Origin: Lysinibacillus antri
Lineage (GTDB): Bacteria; Bacillota; Bacilli; Bacillales_A; Planococcaceae
NCBI RefSeq assembly: GCF_003977595.1
Contig: NZ_RYYR01000036.1
Location: 1-32,559, forward strand
Length of the DNA stretch: 32,559 nucleotides
Reading direction: 5' to 3'
The notes beneath the pieces are model-generated. The model saw only the letters and a list, made by a program, of their open reading frames with translations. It had not been told where the DNA came from and did no database searches. A program made the position numbers and the translations under genes. This document shows positions 7,526 through 15,336 of the stretch, piece by piece (the first letter of the stretch is position 1; every line of letters begins with the position of its first letter).

Positions 7526-7705
7526 CTATCCACAACCGCGCACCCTTTTATCCACTTATCCGCAGTTCTCCACATCTTTATCCTCAACTGCGTCATTTGT
7601 CCACAAGCTAAATTTAAAAATCCTCCTGAAAACGCAAAAAAATTATCCACAATCAAAAAAACACCCACTCCTTTTAGAAAGTGAATGTTTTTGAATTGTG
7701 GATAA
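7526..7705. promoter_or_regulatory. Cluster of eight DnaA boxes
   Basis: The DnaA box TTATCCACA occurs exactly at 7643-7651 (plus) and 7697-7705 (minus, directly after the mrpG stop). Six one-mismatch copies lie on the plus strand: CTATCCACA 7526-7534, TTATCCACT 7548-7556, TTATCCGCA 7556-7564, TTCTCCACA 7566-7574, TTATCCTCA 7578-7586 and TTGTCCACA 7597-7605. Five start within 50 bases at steps of 8, 10, 12 and 19. DnaA-box clusters outside oriC are known in B. subtilis, where they affect initiation control. There is no dnaA or dnaN gene here, so this is not expected to be the chromosomal origin. Confidence 0.8.
7655..7692 (-). terminator. Rho-independent terminator of the mrp operon
   Basis: On the minus strand a stem of about 14 bp, using several G-U pairs, encloses the loop CTAAAA and runs into TTTTTTT. 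It lies 14 bases past the mrpG stop codon. Two perfect DnaA boxes flank it on both sides. Confidence 0.75.
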
Positions 7706-8110
7706 CTACTCGAATTTTTTATCTTCTTCAACCTCTTTATCTGCTACCTGTAAGCTCTCACCTGCAAATAGAATTGGCTTTAATTCATCATCTCCTGAGC
7801 CCTTAGCTAATGGTACGCGTGCTCTGTATGCAGCTCGACAGATTAAATGACCTGCTACAGGAGCAGTAATGAAAACAAAGATAATACCTAAAACTAAACG
7901 AATACTCACATAACCATCATGGAACCAGAAATAAATAAAGGCTCCTAACAAACTAACAAGTACTGCTAATGTTGAACTTTTAGAGGCAGCATGTGATCTT
8001 GTATAAACATCAGGTAAACGGATTAACCCTAATGCACTAATAACACTAATAATGGATCCTAATAAAATTAAGAGAATAGCTGCCCACTCAAGAATCTCCT
8101 TTGCGCTCAA
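7706..8110 (-). CDS. mrpG: Na+/H+ antiporter subunit MrpG
   Basis: Last of the seven subunits of the Mrp (Mnh/Sha) cation/proton antiporter complex in the cytoplasmic membrane. It has three predicted membrane helices, with the family segment GLIRLPDVYTRSHAASKSST after the first. A charged tail of about 35 residues follows the last helix. The GTG at 8119 overlaps mrpF by 32 bases and lies almost on the ribosome site AAAGGGG. An in-frame TTG at 8110 has better spacing and gives an N-terminus (SAKEILEW) like known MrpG proteins, so it is preferred with moderate certainty. The operon terminator follows at once. Confidence 0.93.
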   Translation of the reverse strand: MSAKEILEWAAILLILLGSIISVISALGLIRLPDVYTRSHAASKSSTLAVLVSLLGAFIYFWFHDGYVSIRLVLGIIFVFITAPVAGHLICRAAYRARVPLAKGSGDDELKPILFAGESLQVADKEVEEDKKFE

Positions 8111-8372
8111 CGATAACACCCCTTTCGATAAATTTCGAAAAGGCGATTGTTCCTATAAAAGATAAAATCCCTAAAATTAAAATCGCTTCTAAAAAGGCCT
8201 TTGTCTGTAACATGATTGAGATGATCGCTATGGCAGAAATTAAATTAACACCGATTGTATCAAGTGCAATGGCACGATCTGGCAATGTAGGACCCGCAAT
8301 GACACGATATAAAAGGATCGCAATGGCAACCATAAATAATGTTAATGCGATTAATAAAATGGTTTCTTTCAT
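8088..8372 (-). CDS. mrpF: Na+/H+ antiporter subunit MrpF
   Basis: A 94-residue membrane protein with three predicted helices. The pattern VIAGPTLPDRAIALDTIGVNLISAIAI is the MrpF signature (GP..PDR..ALD), with the conserved Asp pair thought to lie near the ion path. The ATG directly abuts the mrpE stop codon (TAA-ATG), showing tight coupling. Length matches the family. It is the sixth gene of the canonical A-G order. Confidence 0.96.
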   Translation of the reverse strand: MKETILLIALTLFMVAIAILLYRVIAGPTLPDRAIALDTIGVNLISAIAIISIMLQTKAFLEAILILGILSFIGTIAFSKFIERGVIVERKGDS

Positions 8373-8855
8373 TTATCGTGTCACCTCCAAAATTGCTTTT
8401 TCGAATTTCCCAATAGAACGTATAACCTCTTCTTTTGATTGTTCAATATCCATGGCATGAATATAAAAGACATTGCCTTCTTCCGATACTTCCATTACAA
8501 CGGAACCTGGGGTAAGTGTTAATAATAATGCCAGCACTGTTATTTCCCAATCACCTTTTAAGTCTGTTTTGTATGTAAAAATACCAGGCGTAATTTTTAA
8601 TTTAGGGGTTAGAATTTGTTTCATTACCGTTATACTCGAGTTGGCAATCTCTATTATAAATAACAAAATAAGGTAGATTACTTTCGATACACGTCTTAAA
8701 TAAAAACGAGTTCCAAAGAAGCGATGCATAACGTATAAAATGCCAATACCGACTACAAACCCTGTAAAGAAGGTTGTAATTTGCGGTATCGGTTCATCAA
8801 CTAATAAAAGCCACAATAAAGCAATGAATAAATTTAATAGAAATTGGCCAAACAT
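8373..8855 (-). CDS. mrpE: Na+/H+ antiporter subunit MrpE
   Basis: A 160-residue subunit of the Mrp complex. It has an N-terminal pair of membrane helices (QFLLNLFIALLWLLLV and the FFTGFVVGIGILYVMHRFF stretch), then a third helix with IIEIANSSITVMKQIL, and a soluble C-terminal part with LTPGSVVMEVSEEGNVFYIHAMD, all typical of MrpE. The ATG at 8855 shares one base with the mrpD stop (TGATG). A TTG one codon earlier is not needed. MrpE is required for assembly or activity of the complex in other bacilli. Confidence 0.95.
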   Translation of the reverse strand: MFGQFLLNLFIALLWLLLVDEPIPQITTFFTGFVVGIGILYVMHRFFGTRFYLRRVSKVIYLILLFIIEIANSSITVMKQILTPKLKITPGIFTYKTDLKGDWEITVLALLLTLTPGSVVMEVSEEGNVFYIHAMDIEQSKEEVIRSIGKFEKAILEVTR

Positions 8856-10339
8856 CAAGCTCCCTCCTTTAAAATCGCATCAATGTAAATAGAAGGATTG
8901 ACTAATGTATGAACCGCATCCTTTACGTAAACGGATAAGGTTTCGGCACCTACACCAATATAAATGATGCTAATGGCTAGTAAACAAAAAGAAACATACG
9001 CACCTTTCGGGATTGGCTTTCGATCTTCAAAACTAATCGTTGTTTCACCAAAGAAGGATGCCAAGAAAACGCGTAATAACGAATACAATACGATAATACT
9101 CGATGCAAATCCAATTGCTAATAAAACATATGCCCTTTCTTCTATCGCACCTTGCCCAATTAAAATTTTCCCTACAAATCCACTTAGTGGAGGAATCCCT
9201 GCTAACGCTAACATCATGATGAAATAAATCCAACCAAACAACGGATAGTTTCGAATTAAACCACTCATATTTTTTACAACCGTTTCCCCAGTTAAATAAA
9301 TCATCATCCCAATTAATAGAAATAACAATGCTTTAGCCACCATGTCATGCATTAAATAGTACACAGCACCTGTTAAAGCAGATTCTGTTCCGACCGCTAA
9401 ACCGATTAAGATAAACCCGACGCCGATAATGACGTTATATGTTGCAATCGTATAGACATCCCTACCCGATAATGCGCCCATACATCCAGCGATTATTGTT
9501 GCTCCTGCCATTATGCCAATAATTGTATGGGTAATCCCTTGATCTAAGGGGAACATTAATGTAAATGTACGTATTAGGGCGTAAATCCCCACTTTTGTTA
9601 ATAGGGCCGCAAATAAAGCCTGTATAGCGGCAGGTGGAACACTATATGAACCTGGTAACCAAAAGAATAATAGTAAACCAGCTTTTAAACTAAATACGAG
9701 TAAAAGTAAAATAGCTACTGTTGTCAGCAAAGGATCTTGTCCAACTTCGGCAACTCGCTCAGCAATATGCGCCATATTTAATGTTTTTAACGTTCCATAC
9801 AAATAAGCTAATGCCACAAGGAACATCCACGACGCGACAACGTTAATTAAGACATATTTTAAGGACTCACGTAACTGCCCTATCTCTCCTCCAAGTGCCA
9901 CTAATACATACGAGGCCAATAACATCACTTCAAAACAAACAAACAAATTAAAAATATCACCCGTTAAGAAGGACCCATTTACACCTGCAATTAAAAATAA
10001 GACAAAAGGATAAAAGAACATCTTTTCGTGTCTGTTTCCAATTGTAGAAAATGCATAAATTAAACAAATGGTTGTCACGATGCTAGCCGTGAAAACAAGT
10101 AATAGTGCAAAGGAATCAGCAACAAATAAAATACCAAAAGGTGGTAACCACCCACTAAAATCTAACCTTATAATCCCTTCTGCTTGTACAATATTTAGCA
10201 AAATCAACGTGATACTACTTACCGCAATCATCGTCAATAAACTAATAATACGTTGTAGCATAATAGACTCTCGCAAAAATACGAGAAGAACAGCTGTGAT
10301 AATGGGAATTATAAGAGGTAGTACGATTAAGTTATTCAT
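8855..10339 (-). CDS. mrpD: Na+/H+ antiporter subunit MrpD
   Basis: The 494-residue polytopic subunit is homologous to the proton-pumping subunits of respiratory complex I (NuoM/N type). Key charged residues in membrane helices are present: Glu137 (LFVCFEVMLLASY) and Lys219 (VFSLKAGLLLFFWLPGSY), at the same positions as functionally important residues in the Mrp systems of alkaliphilic bacilli. The SVPPAAIQALFAALLTKVGIYAL segment follows, as in the family. The start overlaps mrpC by 8 bases. It is expected to form one of the two ion-translocating modules with MrpA. Confidence 0.97.
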   Translation of the reverse strand: MNNLIVLPLIIPIITAVLLVFLRESIMLQRIISLLTMIAVSSITLILLNIVQAEGIIRLDFSGWLPPFGILFVADSFALLLVFTASIVTTICLIYAFSTIGNRHEKMFFYPFVLFLIAGVNGSFLTGDIFNLFVCFEVMLLASYVLVALGGEIGQLRESLKYVLINVVASWMFLVALAYLYGTLKTLNMAHIAERVAEVGQDPLLTTVAILLLLVFSLKAGLLLFFWLPGSYSVPPAAIQALFAALLTKVGIYALIRTFTLMFPLDQGITHTIIGIMAGATIIAGCMGALSGRDVYTIATYNVIIGVGFILIGLAVGTESALTGAVYYLMHDMVAKALLFLLIGMMIYLTGETVVKNMSGLIRNYPLFGWIYFIMMLALAGIPPLSGFVGKILIGQGAIEERAYVLLAIGFASSIIVLYSLLRVFLASFFGETTISFEDRKPIPKGAYVSFCLLAISIIYIGVGAETLSVYVKDAVHTLVNPSIYIDAILKEGA

Positions 10340-10670
10340 CTGACATTCCCCTCAATTCATGAAAATCAGCTGAACCATTCGTTTTATACGTCCGATACGC
10401 TAACACGAGAAGAAATGCCGTAGTCGCAAAGCTAATAACGATTGCCGTTAAAATTAAGGCTTGTGGCAATGCATCGGTATACGGTCCATCTGATTGACTT
10501 AATAATGGGACGCCCCCTTTTTTTAATCCACCTACAGTTAAAATCAATAAATGCACTGCATGTGATAAGATGGCCGTCCCTAAAATGATGCGAATCATTT
10601 GTCTAGAGAGGATTAAATAGGTTCCAACTGAAACAAGAATGCCTACTAATATAATCATTAACGATTCCAT
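10332..10670 (-). CDS. mrpC: Na+/H+ antiporter subunit MrpC
   Basis: The NuoK-like subunit with three predicted membrane helices, 112 residues from the chosen start. Family features are GTYLILSRQMIRIILGTAILSHAVHLLIL and DALPQALILTAIVISFATTAFLLVLAYRTY. The ATG at 10670 is preferred: it gives MESLMII, close to known MrpC N-termini, and lies about 9 bases after GTGAGGAT. The GTG at 10685 would sit within that ribosome site and overlap mrpB. The gene begins one base after the mrpB stop. Confidence 0.96.
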   Translation of the reverse strand: MESLMIILVGILVSVGTYLILSRQMIRIILGTAILSHAVHLLILTVGGLKKGGVPLLSQSDGPYTDALPQALILTAIVISFATTAFLLVLAYRTYKTNGSADFHELRGMSDE

Positions 10671-10671
10671 A

Positions 10672-11094
10672 CTATTCATCCTCACTTATACTTAAAATGA
10701 TAGTTACAAGTGTACCAATGACTGTTAATGCCACACCCGCTTCAAATATCGTAACAGTTGATAAATGCTTTTCACCAAGAATCGGTATATTAAAATATCC
10801 ATCTGTTTGTGTTAAAAAAGGTGCGTTAAAATATAATGACCCAATTGCTGACCCTGTAGCTAGCAACACACCTAAAGCTGCTACTTTTTTAAAGTCAAAT
10901 GGCATTTTACTTTGGATCGTTTCAAGATCGTACGTAATATAAAGCAGGACGATTCCAGAGCCTAAAACGAGCCCCCCTATAAATCCTCCACCTGGTGCAT
11001 TATGACCTGAAAAGAATAAATAAACGCCTAGAGTCAAAATAATAAAGACAACACCTTTTACTACTGTACGTAAAATCACATCATTAATTTTCAA
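10672..11094 (-). CDS. mrpB: Na+/H+ antiporter subunit MrpB
   Basis: A membrane subunit with four predicted helices, about 140 residues. The segment LYFSGHNAPGGGFIGGLVLGSGIVLLYI-type motif (GHNAPGGGFIGGL is seen exactly) is the MrpB hallmark. The ATG at 11103 lies directly on the ribosome site AAGGGGG, so an in-frame TTG at 11094, 9 bases downstream of it, is the better start and yields MKINDVILRTV, as in relatives. The gene overlaps the 3' end of mrpA. It is the second gene of the canonical operon. Confidence 0.95.
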   Translation of the reverse strand: MKINDVILRTVVKGVVFIILTLGVYLFFSGHNAPGGGFIGGLVLGSGIVLLYITYDLETIQSKMPFDFKKVAALGVLLATGSAIGSLYFNAPFLTQTDGYFNIPILGEKHLSTVTIFEAGVALTVIGTLVTIILSISEDE

Positions 11095-13492
11095 TGTCTG
11101 CATCCCCCTTTTTCGCTTTTAGCTTAATGAGCGCATATACGCCTAAGCCTGCAATAAAGAGAACGACTACTTCTAACATTGTATCGAATGCACGGAAATC
11201 CCCTAAAATGGTATTCACTATATTTTTTCCGCCTGCTAGATTATACGCATCTTCAAAATAAGTTGAAATGGATTCAAATTTATCGTAATTCATTACAGCT
11301 AACCCTATTACAGATACTGTTGCGCCGACAAGAAGTGAAATAACCCCATTTGTAAACTTCACGCGTTTAGTGGATTTCTCTGGTTTTAAATCAGGTAAAT
11401 ATTTAAAGCACAGTAAAAACAGTGCCGTTGTTACGGATTCGACAACGAGTTGTGTTAAAGCTAAATCTGGTGCGCGGAAAACCACGAAGAAAAAGGCAAC
11501 AGAAAAGCCAAGTACACCATTTAGTAAAACCGTTGTAATACGTGAGTTTGAAAATAGGATGGCAATAGCAGCGAAAATCATAACAAAAACTAGGATTAAC
11601 TCAAAGCTTTCAACAGCCGCATTATTCTTCGTATTCCACTCAAAGGAATCCGTCATAAAAAATACGCCCGCCGCAATGATTACAAATGCCATATATATAT
11701 AAATAAAGTAATGCGTTAAAGAACCAGTCATATATCGTTTTGTTGCACGTTCTGAAAAATTCTCCCCAAAACCGATCACTCGTTCATACAAAACATTAAA
11801 AGATAATTTTTGAGGGAAGATTCGATAAATTGGTTTCCAACGTTTTAAAAGGAAATACAATGTAACACCAATCAAAACGACACCAATCGTCATATAAAGC
11901 TCTGTATTTAAGCCATGCCAAGCAGAAATATGTGGCGTCATTTCTTCTGTAGAAGGGAATGTGGGATAAATACTCGCCATTGCCGGTTGTAAAATATAAT
12001 GTCCTAATAGATTCGGGAAGAAGAAAATGCCCACTACAAATCCGATTAGAATGAATGGAGATATTAACATGCCAATAGGCGCTTCATGTGGATTTTTTTC
12101 TAAAATGTCCGGACTAATTTTCCCAAAGAATGTTTGCCCGACGATAATTAAGCAGTAAACAAATGTAAATATACTTGCAACCCAAGCAACTACTGGAATG
12201 AGGACACCCATGCTATCAAGTGAAAAAATATCTAATTCCGTTATTTTTAATGTGGCAGTAAAAAACATTTCCTTACTTAAAAATCCATTGAACGGCGGTA
12301 ATCCAGCCATTGAAAAACTACCAATTAAAGCTACTGTAAAAGTTAGAGGTAATATTCGGATTAAACCACCTAACCGTCTGATATCACGAGTTCCAATTTC
12401 ATGGTCAACAATTCCGACCATCATGAATAAAGCACCCTTAAATGTAGAATGGTTGACTAAATGGAAAATCGCCGCGAATGCAGCTTGCGTATAAATAACC
12501 GTTTCACTGCTATAGCCTAAATGGATAGCAACAGATCCCAATCCTAATAGACTCATAATAAGACCTAGCTGACTTACTGTTGAGAAGGCAAGCAATGCTT
12601 TTAAATCCACTTGCTTTACTGCATTAAATGAACCCCAAAACAACGTAATTAATCCAACACCTGTGACTGCCCAGAACCAGACGATTTCCCCGCCGAATAC
12701 TGGTGTGAAACGAGCTACTAAATAAATTCCCGCTTTCACCATTGTGGCAGAGTGTAAATAGGCACTAACTGGTGTTGGCGCTTCCATTGCATCTGGAAGC
12801 CAAATATGAAATGGAAATTGTGCCGACTTTGTAAATGCCCCTAATAATACTAAAATAAGCGCGGGTACAAACAATGTATGGTCACTAATACGATCGATGT
12901 TTGCAATAATTTCTCGTATACTAAATGTTCCAGACATGACGTACAACATTAAAAAGCCGACTAACATAGCTACGCCGCCTGATACTGTAATGGTCATGGA
13001 TTTTCTTGCACCAGCTCGAGATGCTTTACGATGGTGCCAAAAGGCGATTAACAGGAACGATGAAACACTTGTTAACTCCCAAAATGCATATAACACCATT
13101 AAGTGATCTGAAAATACTACGCCTAACATTGCTCCCATGAACAATAGTAAGTAGCAATAAAAATGGTGTAAGGATTCTTTCTTTGATAAATAAAAAATGG
13201 AGTATAAAATTACTAAACTTCCGACACCTGTAATAAGTAAGCTAAATATTAAGCTTAAACCGTCTATGTATGTCGTGAAATTTATGTTGAATGAGGGAAT
13301 CCACTCGTATGTATTCGAAAGCGTTTGGCCACTTGAAACACGAGGGATATATGTAGTAAGCAAAAGGAATAAACTTACGGGAATTACTAAAACGAACCAA
13401 CCAATCAATCTTTTAGACAATTGCCTATAGAAGATGGGAATAAAAGCTGCCATAATAAACGGTATTAGTATAATGGCAATATCAACTGTCAC
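11084..13492 (-). CDS. mrpA: Na+/H+ antiporter subunit MrpA
   Basis: The largest Mrp subunit, 802 residues, which is the usual length. The N-terminal two thirds are NuoL-like, with Glu139 (YAFWELTSVSSFLL), Lys222 (GAFTKSAQFPFHIWLPDAMEAPTP in part) and Lys253 (ATMVKAGIYL). The C-terminal part holds the extra MbhD/MbhE-like helices that mark true MrpA proteins. The complex exchanges cytoplasmic Na+ (or K+) for external H+ and supports alkali and salt tolerance. The GTG start has an AGGAGG site 9 bases upstream. As first gene it is read from the AT-rich promoter region shared with the divergent Usp-domain gene. Confidence 0.97.
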   Translation of the reverse strand: MTVDIAIILIPFIMAAFIPIFYRQLSKRLIGWFVLVIPVSLFLLLTTYIPRVSSGQTLSNTYEWIPSFNINFTTYIDGLSLIFSLLITGVGSLVILYSIFYLSKKESLHHFYCYLLLFMGAMLGVVFSDHLMVLYAFWELTSVSSFLLIAFWHHRKASRAGARKSMTITVSGGVAMLVGFLMLYVMSGTFSIREIIANIDRISDHTLFVPALILVLLGAFTKSAQFPFHIWLPDAMEAPTPVSAYLHSATMVKAGIYLVARFTPVFGGEIVWFWAVTGVGLITLFWGSFNAVKQVDLKALLAFSTVSQLGLIMSLLGLGSVAIHLGYSSETVIYTQAAFAAIFHLVNHSTFKGALFMMVGIVDHEIGTRDIRRLGGLIRILPLTFTVALIGSFSMAGLPPFNGFLSKEMFFTATLKITELDIFSLDSMGVLIPVVAWVASIFTFVYCLIIVGQTFFGKISPDILEKNPHEAPIGMLISPFILIGFVVGIFFFPNLLGHYILQPAMASIYPTFPSTEEMTPHISAWHGLNTELYMTIGVVLIGVTLYFLLKRWKPIYRIFPQKLSFNVLYERVIGFGENFSERATKRYMTGSLTHYFIYIYMAFVIIAAGVFFMTDSFEWNTKNNAAVESFELILVFVMIFAAIAILFSNSRITTVLLNGVLGFSVAFFFVVFRAPDLALTQLVVESVTTALFLLCFKYLPDLKPEKSTKRVKFTNGVISLLVGATVSVIGLAVMNYDKFESISTYFEDAYNLAGGKNIVNTILGDFRAFDTMLEVVVLFIAGLGVYALIKLKAKKGDADIEN

Positions 13493-13804
13493 AAGGTAAA
13501 ACCTCCTATTCTAAGCTCCATTTTGCAAAAAGTCAGAAATAACCCAATCTACTTGACTTAAGAAAATGAGGTCTTCATAATATAGTGTCATATAGATACT
13601 AAAAGTGATGTAAATATATTGCAAATATGTAAATATATTTTACAATCTACTAAAAATATATTATTTATTACAAATAAAAGTATACAATAATAATGTCGCT
13701 TATGCACTTATTTCGCATTTACATTTACTTATTAAAACGCTTTTTTTCTAACCGTTGCTGTTTATTTTTTGATTTCGAACTAAATTTAAGAGGAGCAAAC
13801 TACA
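13493..13804. promoter_or_regulatory. Divergent promoter region between mrpA and the Usp-domain gene
   Basis: About 310 very AT-rich bases without a gene. A 13-base direct repeat ATGTAAATATATT lies at 13608-13620 and 13627-13639 (period 19). The second copy forms part of an inverted repeat TGTAAA-N5-TTTACA at 13628-13644. The shape resembles sites of Crp/Fnr-type or similar dimeric regulators, but no regulator can be named. Promoters for both directions must lie here; I cannot place -35 and -10 boxes with confidence. Confidence 0.5.
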
Positions 13805-14479
13805 ATGAATCATGTTAAAAGAATGGATGAGAGTATTTTAGTTTGTGTATATTATGGACTCAATGGTGAACGTCTTATTCGTCGCGGACATAAGCTAGCT
13901 ACTTTATTAGACTGCCCCCTCTATATTTTAACTGTTGATCCAAAACCACTTGATGCATTTGATGCTGAAAAATCAGGTTACATTGAAAGATGGACTCAGT
14001 TAGCAGAGGAGCTTCAAGTTGAAAAATTTATCATTCAAGATAATGAAAAACGTCCAATCCAAAAAGTTGTTTCAGATGTTGCGAAACACTACAATATTAC
14101 CCAAATCATCGTTGGACAAAGTGCTCAAAGTCGATGGGAAGAAATAACAAAGGGATCTTTCTTAAATGTATTATTGAAGGAAGTTCCATTTGTAGATTTC
14201 CACATTGTCGCTGTAAAACGTCCGATTGAAGATGAAGCATATGGGATTTTTGAAAAAGGGGTCCGCGCATATGTTATTCGAGATGATGAAAACTATAAAA
14301 TCGTATTTACATGTCCGAAATTCGAATATTTAGAAGGAATATTTTTCAAAGAAATTGGGACAGACTTTGATAATGGCATTTTTAAATTTTCGTACAATAA
14401 CAAAATGAATGAAGTAGCGATTAAAGAGGGCTTTGTTAGCAACACCCATCTAGTCCACTCGCTTTTAACCCATGCCTAA
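13805..14479 (+). CDS. Free-standing KdpD-type universal stress (Usp) domain protein
   Basis: A 224-residue soluble protein. Residues about 10-138 match the Usp domain found inside the potassium sensor kinase KdpD: ILVCVYYGLNGERLIRRGHKLA, then IIVGQSAQSRWEEITKGS and DFHIVAVKRP. No kinase, membrane or KdpD N-terminal ATP-binding domain is present. The last 85 residues are not recognised. In Staphylococcus aureus the KdpD Usp domain binds the nucleotide messenger c-di-AMP; whether this protein does is unknown. It is divergent from the Mrp cation antiporter, which suggests a role in K+/Na+ balance. The ribosome site AGAGGAG precedes the ATG, and a strong terminator follows. Confidence 0.8.
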   Translation: MNHVKRMDESILVCVYYGLNGERLIRRGHKLATLLDCPLYILTVDPKPLDAFDAEKSGYIERWTQLAEELQVEKFIIQDNEKRPIQKVVSDVAKHYNITQIIVGQSAQSRWEEITKGSFLNVLLKEVPFVDFHIVAVKRPIEDEAYGIFEKGVRAYVIRDDENYKIVFTCPKFEYLEGIFFKEIGTDFDNGIFKFSYNNKMNEVAIKEGFVSNTHLVHSLLTHA

Positions 14480-14502
14480 TTAAAAGTGAATAGAGTTAAC
14501 GT

Positions 14503-14542
14503 AAAACTGTTTTTCGGCTGCATGAAAAACAGTTTTTTCTTT
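14503..14542 (+). terminator. Terminator of the Usp-domain gene
   Basis: Perfect 12-bp stem (14503-14514 with 14525-14536), a 10-base loop and then TTTTTT-C-TTTT on the plus strand. It separates the Usp-domain gene from the yetF-like gene. Confidence 0.92.
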
Positions 14543-14598
14543 TGCATACTAATTATTCTTTTGTTCATGCTAACAATGGATGAAGGGAGAATAGCATT

Positions 14599-15318
14599 AT
14601 GCAAAATTTTACTGAAATTCACTTTTTTGAAATGATTTTACGTACAACAATTGCTTTTATTGCTATATTAATTTTAGCAAGAGTAATAGGGAAAAAACAA
14701 ATCAGCCAATTTACTTTCTTTCATTACGCTACGGGTATTACATTTGGATCCATTGCTGCTGAAATTTCCTCAAAAGCTGATGGTGCTTATTGGGATGGTA
14801 TTACGGGTCTCGTATGGTGGACGGTACTAACTATGTTTGTAAGTTATATAACATTACGTTCAAAAAAAATACGTGTGTTAATTGATGATAAACCAATGAT
14901 TCTTATAAAAAATGGGGTCATCATGGATACTGCATTAAAGAAGTCTAGACTCCATGAGGATGAATTAACGATGCTTTTACGAGAACAAAGCATTTTCTCA
15001 CTAGATGAAGTTCATTATGCTATTTTTGAAACCAATGGTGAATTAAGTGTCCTAAAGAAGCCTGCCTACAGCTCTGCAACTAAAGAAGATGCAAAAGCAG
15101 ATGTGTCGATTCCACCGTATGTTCCAACCGAAATTATTTCAAATGGAAAAATCATATCCGAGAGCTTAAAAGAAGTGGGTCTAACAGAGGAATGGGTAAT
15201 GACAAAACTTCGGAAGAAAAAAGTACAAAAGCTTGAAGACGTTTACTTTGCACAAGTACTTGAAAATGGCTCCCTTTATATTAGTCTACGAAACGATGGT
15301 GGTAAAACTAGTAACTAG
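14599..15318 (+). CDS. DUF421 / YetF-family membrane protein
   Basis: A 239-residue protein of the YetF/YcaP (DUF421) family. Two or three hydrophobic helices occupy the first 90 residues, containing the family core LILARVIGKKQISQFTFFHYATGITFGSIAAEIS. The C-terminal cytoplasmic part includes SRLHEDELTMLLREQSIFSLDEVHYAIFETNGELSV-like segments, again typical. Family members in spore-formers have been linked to spore or membrane properties, but their molecular activity is not settled. The ribosome site GGGAG precedes the ATG. The stop codon lies inside a hairpin shared with the convergent CBS gene. Confidence 0.9.
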   Translation: MQNFTEIHFFEMILRTTIAFIAILILARVIGKKQISQFTFFHYATGITFGSIAAEISSKADGAYWDGITGLVWWTVLTMFVSYITLRSKKIRVLIDDKPMILIKNGVIMDTALKKSRLHEDELTMLLREQSIFSLDEVHYAIFETNGELSVLKKPAYSSATKEDAKADVSIPPYVPTEIISNGKIISESLKEVGLTEEWVMTKLRKKKVQKLEDVYFAQVLENGSLYISLRNDGGKTSN

Positions 15319-15327
15319 TTTTACCAC
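15299..15327. terminator. Perfect 13-bp hairpin at the convergent gene ends, overlapping a stop codon
   Basis: GTGGTAAAACTAG (15299-15311) and its exact complement (15315-15327) flank the 3-base loop TAA. The stop codon of the yetF-like gene (15316-15318) lies in the second arm. No clear T-run follows on either strand, so it may stop both convergent transcripts weakly or protect their 3' ends. Confidence 0.6.
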
Positions 15328-15336
15328 TAGTCTTAT

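Noticed and set aside
7500..7710. Chromosomal replication origin (oriC)
   Set aside because: DnaA boxes are present, but dnaA, dnaN, rpmH and the usual neighbours are absent; a secondary DnaA-binding cluster is more likely.
7501..7731. 76-residue open frame on the minus strand overlapping the mrpG end
   Set aside because: It overlaps mrpG in another frame, covers the mrp terminator and DnaA boxes, lacks a good start site and its composition is explained by repeated TGTGGATAA sequences.
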